From Fulvia fulva (taxonomy: Eukaryota; Ascomycota; Dothideomycetes; Mycosphaerellales; Mycosphaerellaceae): a stretch of 64,000 bases of DNA. The position numbers and the translations under genes are program-made. The notes below the pieces were generated by a model. The model did not search any database, was not told the origin of the DNA, and worked only from the letters and a program-made list of their open reading frames with translations. The first letter of the stretch is position 1. Every line of letters begins with the position of its first letter. Positions 45,976 to 56,001 of this stretch are shown piece after piece. Location: positions 3,286,001 through 3,350,000 of the forward strand of contig NC_063012.1 of the NCBI RefSeq assembly GCF_020509005.1. The letters run 5' to 3'.

Positions 45976-47847
45976 CTAGCAAGTCGCGTGGATGGACAGA
46001 GACTTGTCAACGTGGGCTGCGCCGAGAATGGCTTCCCATGGCTTCAGCTGAATGGTGGCCGCCGAGACATCCTGCCCTGGCGCCCCTGATGTATAATTGC
46101 CCGCCACCCACTTCTGCACTCGAGCATCCTGCGGAACTTGCCATTCGACCTGTTTGTCGGAGAAGTTGAGCACCACCACGAAAGCTTTCTCCTTACTCGC
46201 TCGACGATAGGCGAAGATTGTCTCGTGCTTGTCATCAAACACCTTGAAGTCCCCATAGACGAATACTTCCTTCTCTTTCTTCCGGTTCTCGAGCGCACGT
46301 CGCCAGTGCTGCAAGACTGACAGCTTGCCGGGGTCGTCGAGCTCCCATTGCGCCTTGGCGTTGATGATCTTGTAATCATCGTTCACACGCATCCATGGCT
46401 TGATGCCACTCTCGCAGAATCCTGCGTTGGGTCCATCGTTCCACTGGACTGGCGTGCGAGCGTGGTCCCTTGCCTTCTTCTGCATCACTTCTTTGGCAAA
46501 GTCGAGCATCTTGTCGTCATCCTTGCAAAGTTCGCTCATCTTTTTCCAGTAGTTGATGGATTCGATGTCTTTGTATTCTTCAGGTTGCCATGATAACGGC
46601 ACGTTACCCATGCCGATCTCCTCGCCCTGGTATACGTACAATGTTCCACTCAATGTTGTCTGCATGGTGGCTAGAAGCTTCGCGCCTAGCTCGCGGGATT
46701 CCTGCGTGGCATCGCTCACGTAGCGAGAGACTGAGCGTGGGTTGTCGTGATTTTCGATGAAGACAGAATTCCAGCCTCCTTGCGCACGCATGACGTTCTG
46801 CCATTTGGACACAATCTCCCTGATGTCGTCGACTGTCCACTCGTGGAGAGTTAGACGAGGACCCCCTGGTGCATTATCTACATCTACGATCTCGAAGATG
46901 AAGATCATGTTCAATTCCTTTCGTTCTTCGCCCACGACCCGCAGAATCTCTTTCTCGTCAGTCACGTACGGCATCTCGCCAACAGTAATGGAGTCATACT
47001 TGGACAGAACCTTCTGGTTCATATCCTTGAGAAACTCGTGCAACCGCGGACCGTTGGCAAAGAACTTATGTCCTGATTGGTATTTTGCCTTTGGATTCGT
47101 GATCTCTGCATCAGGATATCTCTGGTCTTTGGAGATGAGATTGATGACATCCATTCTGAAGCCACTCGCGCCACGGTCCAGCCAGAAGCGGAGCACATCA
47201 TGGACAGCGTCTCGAACATCGGGATTCTCCCAATTGAGGTCAGGCTGCTCGGGAGTAAACAGAGACAAGTAGTATTGCTGCGTTTTCTCGTCCCAAGTCC
47301 ACGCAGAGTTGGCATCGCCTAAGATCTGAGACCAATTGTTCGGCGGTTGACGATTCCCGTCGTCGTCTTTTCGAGCATCCTTCCAGATATACCAGTCCCT
47401 GTGCTTGCTGCTCTTGGAAGAGCGGGAGTCCAAGAACCAGGCATGCTGTTCGCTGGTGTGATTGACTACCAGGTCCATCATGAGCTTCATACCTCGTTGT
47501 TTGAGACCGGCAACCAAATCATCAACGTCTTCGAGAGAACCGTATTTGGGGTCGATATTCTTGTAGTCGCTGATGTCGTAGCCCATGTCGGCCTGTGGAG
47601 ACATGTAGATGGGCGAGGTCCAGACGATATCCACTGTCCCAAGGATCAGCAATGGCCGCAGCTTTACACGAAGGTAGTTCTTACCTCCCAAGTGCTTGAG
47701 ATAGTCCAGTTTGGACAGTATGCCCTGAACGTCGCCCCATCCCGGCTGTGCTCCTGCTCCTGTGTGGAGGAAAGATGCAGGATATATCTGGTAGACCACT
47801 GCTTCTTTCCACCAGCGGTGGGCGTTGGCCTGTTGCATCAGTGTCAT
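45976..47847 (-). CDS. GH13 alpha-glucosidase (maltase / oligo-1,6-glucosidase type)
   Basis: Minus-strand exons 47685-47847 and 45976-47633 give 606 residues. The 51-base intron (GTAAGA..ACAG) has no stop and keeps frame. Its removal restores the uninterrupted family motif LKHLGVDIVWTSPIYMSP. The enzyme releases glucose from the non-reducing ends of maltose or isomaltose-type sugars. GH13 landmarks are DLVVNHTS (region I), GFRMDVINL with nucleophile D215, VGEMPYV with acid/base E274, and ENHDNPR with D351. There is no signal peptide, so it should act in the cytosol, like yeast maltases. The Val after ...GFRMD favours alpha-1,4 (maltose) specificity over isomaltose by the usual region-II rule, stated with caution. 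The sugar transporter lies 9 kb away and is not clustered with it. Confidence 0.94.
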   Translation of the reverse strand: MTLMQQANAHRWWKEAVVYQIYPASFLHTGAGAQPGWGDVQGILSKLDYLKHLGGKNYLRVKLRPLLILGTVDIVWTSPIYMSPQADMGYDISDYKNIDPKYGSLEDVDDLVAGLKQRGMKLMMDLVVNHTSEQHAWFLDSRSSKSSKHRDWYIWKDARKDDDGNRQPPNNWSQILGDANSAWTWDEKTQQYYLSLFTPEQPDLNWENPDVRDAVHDVLRFWLDRGASGFRMDVINLISKDQRYPDAEITNPKAKYQSGHKFFANGPRLHEFLKDMNQKVLSKYDSITVGEMPYVTDEKEILRVVGEERKELNMIFIFEIVDVDNAPGGPRLTLHEWTVDDIREIVSKWQNVMRAQGGWNSVFIENHDNPRSVSRYVSDATQESRELGAKLLATMQTTLSGTLYVYQGEEIGMGNVPLSWQPEEYKDIESINYWKKMSELCKDDDKMLDFAKEVMQKKARDHARTPVQWNDGPNAGFCESGIKPWMRVNDDYKIINAKAQWELDDPGKLSVLQHWRRALENRKKEKEVFVYGDFKVFDDKHETIFAYRRASKEKAFVVVLNFSDKQVEWQVPQDARVQKWVAGNYTSGAPGQDVSAATIQLKPWEAILGAAHVDKSLSIHATC

Positions 47848-48954
47848 CTTCGCGCGGATGAGGGTGTTCAGGGAGGAGGATGCGTGAGTTAGTCGCTCAA
47901 GCTTTGTCAAGAATCAAGAAAGTGTAGCGTGAAGAGTGCGAGCTCTTATCACGAGCGACGACAGACGTCCTGCCATGTACATGTATGTTTGTGTACATGT
48001 ACGTCAATTGGCTGCGTTTGGTTCTCCATATGCATGACGCGCACCGACGCAGAAACATTCAATGCAGAAGCTGCGAGCCTTCACGAGCAAGGTCCGAAAA
48101 AGGCTCCGCGATGCAATGGCAAGACGAGACTGCACTATATGCCACTCTGGCACGTCTGGCAACCTTGGAACAGTCGCGGGCGTTGGTGAGCTACAACGTG
48201 AACCAGAAGATCCACAGCACGCATCGAGGTACATGTATGTTTATGTAAAGGAAGACGCCACGATGACATGAGAGGTCGAGCTGTGCACGGACTGGACAAG
48301 AGTCGTTGCCGCCGAGCGCGTCGTCGTCGTCGTCGTCGTCGTCTTCGTCGTCGTCGTCGTCTTCGTCGTCGTCGTCGTCTTCGTCGTCGTCGTCGTCTTC
48401 GTCGTCGTCGTCATCTTCGTCGTCTTCGTCTTCGCTACAAACATCATTTGATCGTTGCTTGGACCTGCCAGCGTGCTAACCAAAGCGATGCGTGGACATA
48501 GCCACATCGGCAAGGTGCTTGCGTATCGCTCATTCTCATCGAACGTCCAACTCTGTCAACCACCTGTGCTTGCGACGGACTGGCGTGAGCTGCCGTAGCT
48601 ACCTTCCAAGTCACTACCATCGCAGAGCTCGGCTGCCTCGTGGCTGGGAGCTTGCGGCCCTGCTGTATCGTCGTCGTCAGACTGAGCTGGGAGACTCGCC
48701 AGGCATGGCTTGTCATAATCATAATGCACGACTCTGATGCGAGCAAGAACAACGACTCAGTCCTGGCTTTAGCTCGCTAAGTCCGTCGATGGCCCGGCTA
48801 AATCCTTCAGACCCCTCAATACTGGATAGCAGTGATCGATAATGATGCAGTGAAAAGTCAATGGCGAGCTGGGTACATATAGTCCGACTTATGTCTCCTT
48901 CCTGTCACCAGCCACGTCGAGTCTGATTCTCCGGAACTGAGCAATATCTCTACG
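47848..48954. other. Divergent promoter region with repeats
   Basis: Lies between the alpha-glucosidase (minus) and the aldo/keto reductase (plus). GTACATGTATGTTT occurs twice as an exact 14-base direct repeat, at 47977-47990 and 48229-48242. The stretch also holds a long GTC-type repeat. No gene seen. Confidence 0.55.
48319..48434 (+). repeat. TCG trinucleotide tract with 18-base higher-order unit
   Basis: Runs of GTC are interrupted by TTC at 48344, 48362, 48380, 48398 and 48416, exactly 18 bases apart, and then at shorter steps. The regular spacing shows the array grew by duplication of an 18-base unit, not only by single-triplet slippage. It is non-coding as far as can be seen. Confidence 0.9.
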
Positions 48955-50167
48955 ATGACCGACAAGGACGATCAGAATGATCCGGTGCAGCAGTCCATCG
49001 CGGCCACCAAAGCCGAATATGTTCGTCTGGGCAACAGTGGTTTGAGAGTTTCGATACCAATTCTCGGCGCCATGAGCTTTGGGCATAAGGATTGGTAGAA
49101 TCGAAATCAAAGATGTGGGAGCACATACTGATTCAGCGCCTCTGTAGGCAACCCTGGGTTCGGAAGACTCACTACCCATACTGAAAGCAGCTTACGATCG
49201 TGGTCTGAACACCTGGGACACCGCCAACGTATACAGCAACGGCGTCTCGGAGGAGATCATAGGCAAGGTGGGTCTCAGTCTGGCTTAAAACGCCGTCGGA
49301 GGGGATCGGCGGGGCGATGAATAGCTTTGTGCTGATGCGGACCAGGCCCTCAAGAAGTACAGCATTCCTCGCGAGAAGGTAGTCATTCTTTCCAAGTGCT
49401 ATGGCTATGTAGGTGAAGAACCTGGCACCAGGGGTATGATGTACGGGCAAAAGATCGCCGAGAGCAAGGACCATGTCAATCGCGGAGGCCTCTCTAGAAG
49501 AGCGATCTTCGATGCTGTGGGCAAGAGTCTGAAGCGACTGGGCACAGACTACCTCGACCTGCTGCAGATCCATCGCTTCGATCAGTACACGCCGATGGAA
49601 GAGACGATGGAATCTCTCCACGACCTCGTCAAGATGGGCAAGGTCAACTATATTGGAGCGTCTTCGATGTGGGCGTATCAATTCGCACAGCTACAATTTG
49701 TCGCCGAAAAGCACGGATGGACGAAGTTTGTCTCGATGCAGAATCACTACAACCTTCTGTACCGTCAAGAGGAGCGCGAGATGAACAAATTTTGCCACGA
49801 TACAGGCGTTGGACTGATCCCATGGGCGCCGTTGTGCCGAGGACATCTAGCTCGACCGCCTTCGGAATATGGCAATACCATTCGTTCTGCGGGAGAACAG
49901 CGAAACAGCATCTTCACTACTGGCCAGAGCGAAAGCGACCAGGAGGTAATCAAGCGCGTACAAGAGCTCGCTGAGAGGAAGGGCTGGAAGATGAGCACTG
50001 TTGCGTTGGCTTGGATTAACAAGAGAATATCGAGTCTCATCATCGGCTTCAGCAGTGTGGAGAGAATTGACGAGGCGCTGGAAGTTCGAGGCAAGACGCT
50101 GACAGCTGAAGAAGAGAAGTACTTGGAGGAGCTTTATGTAACGCGGGACGTTCAAGGCCACTCGTAG
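48955..50167 (+). CDS. Aldo/keto reductase, with an apparent 1-base frameshift
   Basis: Segments 48955-49094, 49148-49267 and 49346-50167 code for a protein of about 360 residues of the AKR family (voltage-gated potassium channel beta-subunit-like branch), a NADPH-dependent reductase of aldehydes and ketones. Visible motifs are [23 protein letters not shown] with catalytic Asp and Tyr, VILSKCYG with Lys, LLQIHRFD with His, and a C-terminal cofactor block SSLIIGFSS. Both introns have good ends. Yet exon 2 begins in frame with QPWV (expected after DW) and must lose or gain a base near 49158-49163 to reach the [14 protein letters not shown] frame. No alternative donor or acceptor restores frame. 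So this is either a recent pseudogene or a sequence error. Confidence 0.75.
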
Positions 50168-50304
50168 TCGATGGTCATCTTCAATAAGTCATAAGTCGAT
50201 GCTAACGCCTCTGCTTCGTCGTCGACGTGTCATGTCGTCCTGTACAGTCATTACATTGTGCCTGGGGCGAATCGTACTGTGCATCCTCGGGTGTAATCAT
50301 GCTG

Positions 50305-50985
50305 CTAGATTGGTAAATAATCCAACATGTTGAGCACGACCTTGATCGCATATGGCTTTGTCCAATCAGTAAGCGCTATACAGATCAACGGTATTGATGC
50401 ACTTACGATATCTGCCGTCCTGACGCCCGCGCCTGGAGTCGCAACTGTGCTAGATCCAGCCACGATAAAGCCATTCCCTGTCGTCGTAGCTTCCACCAAG
50501 CCACCATTGTTCGATTGTGTACTGCTCGCGAACTGGAAGCTCGTGGTTGTGGCACTCGGGCCCCCAACCAGGCCACCACCATTCGATGTGCCCGTTGCCG
50601 CAGCTCCTCCTCCTACAATGACACCATCGCCGTTCATCGTGCCAGACGATACAATACCCGTGATCGTGCCGGTACAAGCTGCGCCCGAGGGACAGCAAGC
50701 AACGTGCCCAGCATAGTCAGCCGAACAGACGGCGCTGGACATGCAGCACAGCTGGGGCGCGCCGAGGTTGGCGCACGATGCAAAGCCTGTCGGGCAGGTG
50801 TTGCTGTATTGTCTCTTCAACAGCTCGTGAGCTGTGTCATTCTGCAGCGCCTGTGGAATCCAGTCCTGCAGGAGATTGGGTAGGGCTGAGAGGAATGGCT
50901 GCAGGTCGGGGAGTTGGAGTGCCGCTGCCACGCTGATGAGGAGGCCCGTGGGCAGGAGATGGACTGCGAAGCAGAAGCAGCGCAT
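50305..50985 (-). CDS. Small secreted Cys-rich protein, possibly GPI-anchored
   Basis: Minus-strand exons 50407-50985 and 50305-50355 give 209 residues. The 51-base intron (GTAAGT..AAAG) has no stop and keeps frame. Signal peptide: MRCFCFAVHLLPTGLLISVAAA. A Kex2-type site, LLKR at 55-58, may release the mature part. Residues 60-105 hold nine Cys in the pattern C-x6-C-x8-CC-x5-C-x8-CC-x5-C, known from small fungal wall-associated proteins. A Gly/Ser/Thr-rich linker follows. The spliced C-terminus PYAIKVVLNMLDYLPI is hydrophobic, fitting a GPI signal or membrane association. Function is unknown. It shares a promoter with the large surface protein next door. Confidence 0.8.
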   Translation of the reverse strand: MRCFCFAVHLLPTGLLISVAAALQLPDLQPFLSALPNLLQDWIPQALQNDTAHELLKRQYSNTCPTGFASCANLGAPQLCCMSSAVCSADYAGHVACCPSGAACTGTITGIVSSGTMNGDGVIVGGGAAATGTSNGGGLVGGPSATTTSFQFASSTQSNNGGLVEATTTGNGFIVAGSSTVATPGAGVRTADIVSASIPLICIALTDWTKPYAIKVVLNMLDYLPI

Positions 50986-51936
50986 GGCGACTGGTAGTCG
51001 GGATGCGCGCGATGAATGTCGATGTGTGCTCTGAAGCCCTGATTATTCGAACGGTCGATGGTGAGATAGTGTTGTTGAGTTGTGAATTCGCTTGCAGTGA
51101 TACTGTCAGTCACGTCGTTGGAAAGACTCGTGTCGTTTACGGACTCACCTGAGTGCGAATATGGATACTGCTCGTTCACTCATTAATCATGACTGCAGAT
51201 GCAAATGCAACACATGTACGCAATGCCCAGCACATTCATTCAACGCGACATCGACGGTCCATTGGCGCGGGCCTTTCTTTTGGCCGTGTTGCCCAGCAAC
51301 GGCAACATTGAAGCTCTGCTGGGATCAGCCATCTTCTCTCACTTCACTTCGTCCGCGAGGTCGCTATCAACCTCACCATTGCACGCATGGCAGCGTGGAT
51401 TTCCTCGCAGCCTCCTGTCATCGTGTGTTTCCATCGCGCATCGCCACGATGAGGCCTGGTGACGACCGCAACGATGGCACCTTCCACCCTCGCCTGCAGT
51501 ACCATCGACCTGATGCTTGCAATCGCGTCAAGATACATACATGTACATGGATTGAGAGACCAACACGACTGCCAATGTCTCGGCCGTCATCGCTGCCTTG
51601 ATGGATCGATGAGGGCTGGAAAGGGGAATCGCAACGAGCCATCCTTCCTTCTGGACACGGCAATATACCTCTGCCGCTTCCAGCGACACTCGCAGTATCG
51701 AGGGCAACCACAACGATAGTACATGGACATCACGATTGGCTATGTTTACTACTGCGCCTCTCCGTGACTCGTCTTTCCTCTTCTCTCGCATCTGCAACAT
51801 CTGCACCAATATCTCTCATCGAACGACTTTTCGGCAACAATCAGCTCTTCAACTGTCGATAACCCTTTCACCATACCTCCTGTTCTCTTGATACCATCGA
51901 ACTTGCTCAAAACCAACAAGACGACACACCGGCACG
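50986..51936. other. Divergent promoter of two surface-protein genes
   Basis: About 950 bases between the two start codons, with no gene. ACATACATGTACATGG at 51535-51550 is the exact reverse complement of 16 bases at 47973-47988 in the previous divergent promoter. The final 250 bases on the plus strand are C/T-rich. Confidence 0.55.
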
Positions 51937-54900
51937 ATGCAGCCGCCCAAGTGGTTGCTCGTGCTCGGCCTGGGAGCATGCGTGCTCTCTCATGCATCTG
52001 AACAACACGACTCAAGCCTCCTACCTCTACCCGACAACACTGTTGCTCGAGCCGGTCCAGGTCCAGCTCTAGATCAGGTTGATACTCTCCTCTCCTTCTC
52101 GGCATACGACAGTATTCTCTGCGACGAAGATCATTGCGACTGCTGCCAAGCAGAGGGTGTCAAAGTTCCCAACAGAAAAGGCAAGATGGTGAAGAATGAC
52201 TGCACGGCATTTTTCACCCGCGACAGATGCAGCGGTTGCATCAACTACTGGAGGAATTGTCTGGGAAGCATTTCACCTCAACGTCATGCCTCCTGGCCCC
52301 TTCTCGATGGGAACGACGTAAAGTCCAAGGTCGTGGAGCGCTCCGTCCATGATCTTCTCCAGAACCAGTGCAACGCCGAGACCTCCGAGGCCATGGAGGT
52401 CATGTTGCAGAACTATCTGGACGATCTCGTCGACAATGTCACCCAGAATCTCCCAGCAACATCCCCGTGCTCGCAGACCGTTCTTTACGACATCACTGAT
52501 GACGACAAAGACATTGGCAGATCGTTGAGCAAATTGTGGCACTGGACCGAGAAAAGCAAACCAACGGAGCATCATGAGTCTGAAGCTCTCTTTCGTGGCA
52601 ACAGCGTCAGCGCCATCACGGTCCTAACCAAGAAGGATCCCATGCTCCTGAATACCACATTGGCCATCAACCCCCGGCATCGCGTGGAGAAATTGGCCGA
52701 CTTCGACGACGAGGCGTGTGTCGTGAACATGCTTGCCGCCATTGTTCGACCAGACAATCAATCGAATGGCTCGACATTGAAGGTCACTTTGACGTCTAAA
52801 GGCATCAGATACCATGCCGAGACTTGGAGCTGCTCCGCAGATGCGACCATGGAGAAGACTTTGTTTACAATTGAGCGCGATGAGCTCCAGCCACAGAAAC
52901 CCGACCCATATGTTCAGACTATACCGCAGCAAGCCACCATTGGTCAAACGTTCAGCGTCGACACAAGCGTGTATCCATTCACTTACAAGGGCCCGTTGAC
53001 AGTTACGGCCACAGATCCTCCAGGTTATTCAGGCGCGATCACGATCTTCAAGTCCGCTACTCCTTTGTTACCTGTTGCGGTACAGGCTTCGACCAACTAT
53101 CAGCAAAAACCGCCGGTGGTAGTGGTTACCAAATCAGCGCACGGAAATTCTGGAAGCTACACCGTTCCTTTGACTTCGGCAGCCTCTCTCGTGACTGGCC
53201 AGCTCACGCAGGGCCCGAAGTGGAAAGTAGCGACCTCAACTTTCATGGAGTTGGAGGCGCTACACATGCTGAAAAAGAAGGAATGCCAACTTGATGTTAT
53301 TCTGCACCCATCGAAAGGCCAGAAATGTGAAACGACCTTATGGTACGACGGTCAGACATTCAAGAAGGGCACTTTGACAGCCATAGCAACAAAGCCGCCT
53401 GAGTGGTCTGCCAAGATCAAACCCAAGCACGAGCCCACCGTAACGTGGCGAGCTCAGATACTCACGGACCGCGAACCTCCCATAATGCTCGCCACTCAGG
53501 GCATAAAGGGCGCCTCCATCACTATGGTCCTTCCAGTACCAGCGCTCACAAATGTGGCTCATGCACTTGCTACGCCCTCGAGCCAGACAGAACGACGTAA
53601 TCGCCTCTACGCTGGCTTGCCCAGCCCAGCTTCAAGTGGTGAGGCCTTCACAACCACGGTCAATCTCGATGGTCGGGAGGTCGAAGCATCTGGTACAATC
53701 ACGGCAACAAGCCCAACAGGTTTCGTGATGACTATCTACAACAAAACCGCGACTGCCACTCTGTACGGCGAACTGGACGAGGACGAAGATCCGACCATGA
53801 TGAGGGCCAGCCTGTTCTCCGACGGTATGGTGGCTACGATCAATGAACCATGGTTTCCCGCCGGCTTCACAGGCATCATCAATCCGAACATCCTCGATGT
53901 TCCAGATGCCAGACGTACAGACGCACACCTGCAAGCTCGTCAGACCTTCACGCCTGCAACAAGCTCGCTAAAGACCACGAACGATCTACCCGCCGGATCG
54001 ACGATAACCATCATATCCAGCCCAACTCAAGAGTTGTCGGTCATATCCAGCCCAAGTCAGGAGGTGTCGGTAGCCAAGACCATCACTCTTGCTACCACAG
54101 GTGTACCCACCGCCATCGTCCAGCAGACTGTCACGATCACGAATACAGTCATGTCGCTCGGTGACAAGATCATCCCAATCACAGGATCATCTAAACAGAT
54201 TGTCCACAACACCATCATGACCATGGTATATCCTCCTCGGGCGAATCTTGACACCACCGCTTGCAACCGTGACCGCCTGCTTGCTTTGAACAACGCCCTC
54301 AACGACAACGCGACCAGCCCTGGGTTCACGAATCTGACAATGTACCGCGCGTTACACCCGGAATACAATTGGAATGCTGTCAAGCATTATGCGGATCTGC
54401 TCAAGCCGGACCTGGCAGATAGTCACGCTTCTCAGCTCGCCATCCTATGCATGCGTAATGGAGATCAGAAGCTCACCTCTCCGCAGTGTCCTTGCAGCAC
54501 TGTTCCAACTGGAGCACCGGGACAGCCTGCACTGATTACACAGTACATCTCTGACGGCTATACATTCGTCCCAACTGCAGGCGCGGGAAGCGTGATTACA
54601 GCGGATATCAATGGCCAACACTTGGTTTTCACCATACCCACGCCAGCAATGCCCTTCACGCCAGCAGTGCCCTTCACGCCGGCAGTAACCTTCACGCCTT
54701 CCGGGCCTCGAGCAGCCAGCACGTTTGTGCTTGTAGGCACCACTGCACTGCCGTACAATGCCTCGACGACTTACCCATCAGGAGCTATAACTGAGGTGAT
54801 ATTCACACCAGCGACATCCGCCCCAGCTGTAGTCACCACAGAGAGTGCTTACTTGACCCACTTCTCGACAAGTTCTCTGGCTGCTCCCATACCCACTGCA

Positions 54901-56001
54901 GAGCCCAAATGCAAGAGATCTGATCACAAGTGCCGATTGGATATGTGCCTGTGGAAACACCAGAAGCCGATGAACATTTCCACTGTGATGCCCGCCCTGA
55001 TGGACGACCCATACGACGGACACATGATGTACGACTACTTCACGCAGCGGACTTCCCTCACTGGGCGACCGCACTGGGGAACGACCGATCAAAGTGGTCT
55101 TTACTATCCGATGCACATGGCAACACATTCTGAAAGTGGTCTCTATGCTATTCGAGAAACGCCAGTTCCCATCAAGAGGAAGAAGAGCCTTATCCATCCG
55201 GAACCGGTCGTTCATCCTGCCCCCAGCTGCTGGAACGCAAATTCATGCCATGCCCTGTGCGCGCAAGAAGCTGATCGCAAACACGAGAAACACAAGATGA
55301 TAGGCGCTATCGCTGGTCCCATTGGCGGTGTCGTGCTCCTTGGTGCGGCATTGGGTATGCTGATGAACATGCTCAAAAGACGCCGCGGTGGAGACTCTTC
55401 GCCCAAGACAACATCTGCTATGCAAGCCGTGGACCCTGTAACAGGACAGCCAGTTGTACCAGTGGCGGTCGTTGACAGCCTTGGCAGGACTACCGCCGTC
55501 GATCCTGCCAATGACGCCCCCGGCACAAAGCCTGCTCTTCGCGGAGTCGGCACTCTGAACCGTCAGGCCGAGGAGGGTCGCGGTCGTGTTCACTTTGGCG
55601 AGGATCAAACTGGCAGCGGAGCAGAGGGTGCTGGCTCTGCCCTTGCTGGTACAGGTAATGCCATGGGTAATGGTGCAAACAACGCCGCAGGCCTGGGTTC
55701 TGGAGCGGGTACCGGGACTGGTGCGGCTACTGGAGCAACGTCTGCCGCCGATGCAGCACCTGCAGGCGCGGCTGAGATTGTGACTCAACCTGCGACAGCT
55801 ACATCTGAGATGGTTGGGCAAGGCGGACAAACGATGACTGACGCATCTGGCAAGGTGGCACCGGGAAAGGCGGTCGAACAAGTCGAGGCTGTTCCAGCAC
55901 ATGATGGTGCTGACAGCCGTCGCACTGGACACGAGACTTTCGACATGGGCAGCTTACGCGGACGACGCACGATGCGGCCCAATGGCAATCCCTTCGACTG
56001 A
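51937..56001 (+). CDS. Large type-I membrane surface protein of unknown family
   Basis: A single exon of 1354 residues. Signal peptide at 1-20. Residues 61-108 form a Cys-rich module with nine Cys (CDEDHCDCC ... RCSGCINYWRNC). A Thr/Ser-rich extracellular part of about 1000 residues follows, with Ig- or beta-sandwich-like blocks around TVTATDPPGYSGAITI, LTAIATKPPEWSAKI and ITATSPTGFVMTIYN that look like internal repeats. Short tandem repeats lie at 693-712 (ISSPxQE..SV twice) and 905-921 (PFTPA units). A second Cys-rich patch is at 1020-1115. One membrane segment, about 1121-1144, is followed by KRRR and a cytosolic tail of about 210 residues that is Gly/Ala-rich. The layout resembles fungal surface sensors or adhesins. 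I do not recognise the family. Confidence 0.85.
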   Translation: MQPPKWLLVLGLGACVLSHASEQHDSSLLPLPDNTVARAGPGPALDQVDTLLSFSAYDSILCDEDHCDCCQAEGVKVPNRKGKMVKNDCTAFFTRDRCSGCINYWRNCLGSISPQRHASWPLLDGNDVKSKVVERSVHDLLQNQCNAETSEAMEVMLQNYLDDLVDNVTQNLPATSPCSQTVLYDITDDDKDIGRSLSKLWHWTEKSKPTEHHESEALFRGNSVSAITVLTKKDPMLLNTTLAINPRHRVEKLADFDDEACVVNMLAAIVRPDNQSNGSTLKVTLTSKGIRYHAETWSCSADATMEKTLFTIERDELQPQKPDPYVQTIPQQATIGQTFSVDTSVYPFTYKGPLTVTATDPPGYSGAITIFKSATPLLPVAVQASTNYQQKPPVVVVTKSAHGNSGSYTVPLTSAASLVTGQLTQGPKWKVATSTFMELEALHMLKKKECQLDVILHPSKGQKCETTLWYDGQTFKKGTLTAIATKPPEWSAKIKPKHEPTVTWRAQILTDREPPIMLATQGIKGASITMVLPVPALTNVAHALATPSSQTERRNRLYAGLPSPASSGEAFTTTVNLDGREVEASGTITATSPTGFVMTIYNKTATATLYGELDEDEDPTMMRASLFSDGMVATINEPWFPAGFTGIINPNILDVPDARRTDAHLQARQTFTPATSSLKTTNDLPAGSTITIISSPTQELSVISSPSQEVSVAKTITLATTGVPTAIVQQTVTITNTVMSLGDKIIPITGSSKQIVHNTIMTMVYPPRANLDTTACNRDRLLALNNALNDNATSPGFTNLTMYRALHPEYNWNAVKHYADLLKPDLADSHASQLAILCMRNGDQKLTSPQCPCSTVPTGAPGQPALITQYISDGYTFVPTAGAGSVITADINGQHLVFTIPTPAMPFTPAVPFTPAVTFTPSGPRAASTFVLVGTTALPYNASTTYPSGAITEVIFTPATSAPAVVTTESAYLTHFSTSSLAAPIPTAEPKCKRSDHKCRLDMCLWKHQKPMNISTVMPALMDDPYDGHMMYDYFTQRTSLTGRPHWGTTDQSGLYYPMHMATHSESGLYAIRETPVPIKRKKSLIHPEPVVHPAPSCWNANSCHALCAQEADRKHEKHKMIGAIAGPIGGVVLLGAALGMLMNMLKRRRGGDSSPKTTSAMQAVDPVTGQPVVPVAVVDSLGRTTAVDPANDAPGTKPALRGVGTLNRQAEEGRGRVHFGEDQTGSGAEGAGSALAGTGNAMGNGANNAAGLGSGAGTGTGAATGATSAADAAPAGAAEIVTQPATATSEMVGQGGQTMTDASGKVAPGKAVEQVEAVPAHDGADSRRTGHETFDMGSLRGRRTMRPNGNPFD

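Noticed and set aside
48319..48434. TCG array as a CRISPR-like or coding repeat
   Set aside because: There are no unique spacers and it lies between divergent genes. It is a simple trinucleotide expansion with an 18-base unit.
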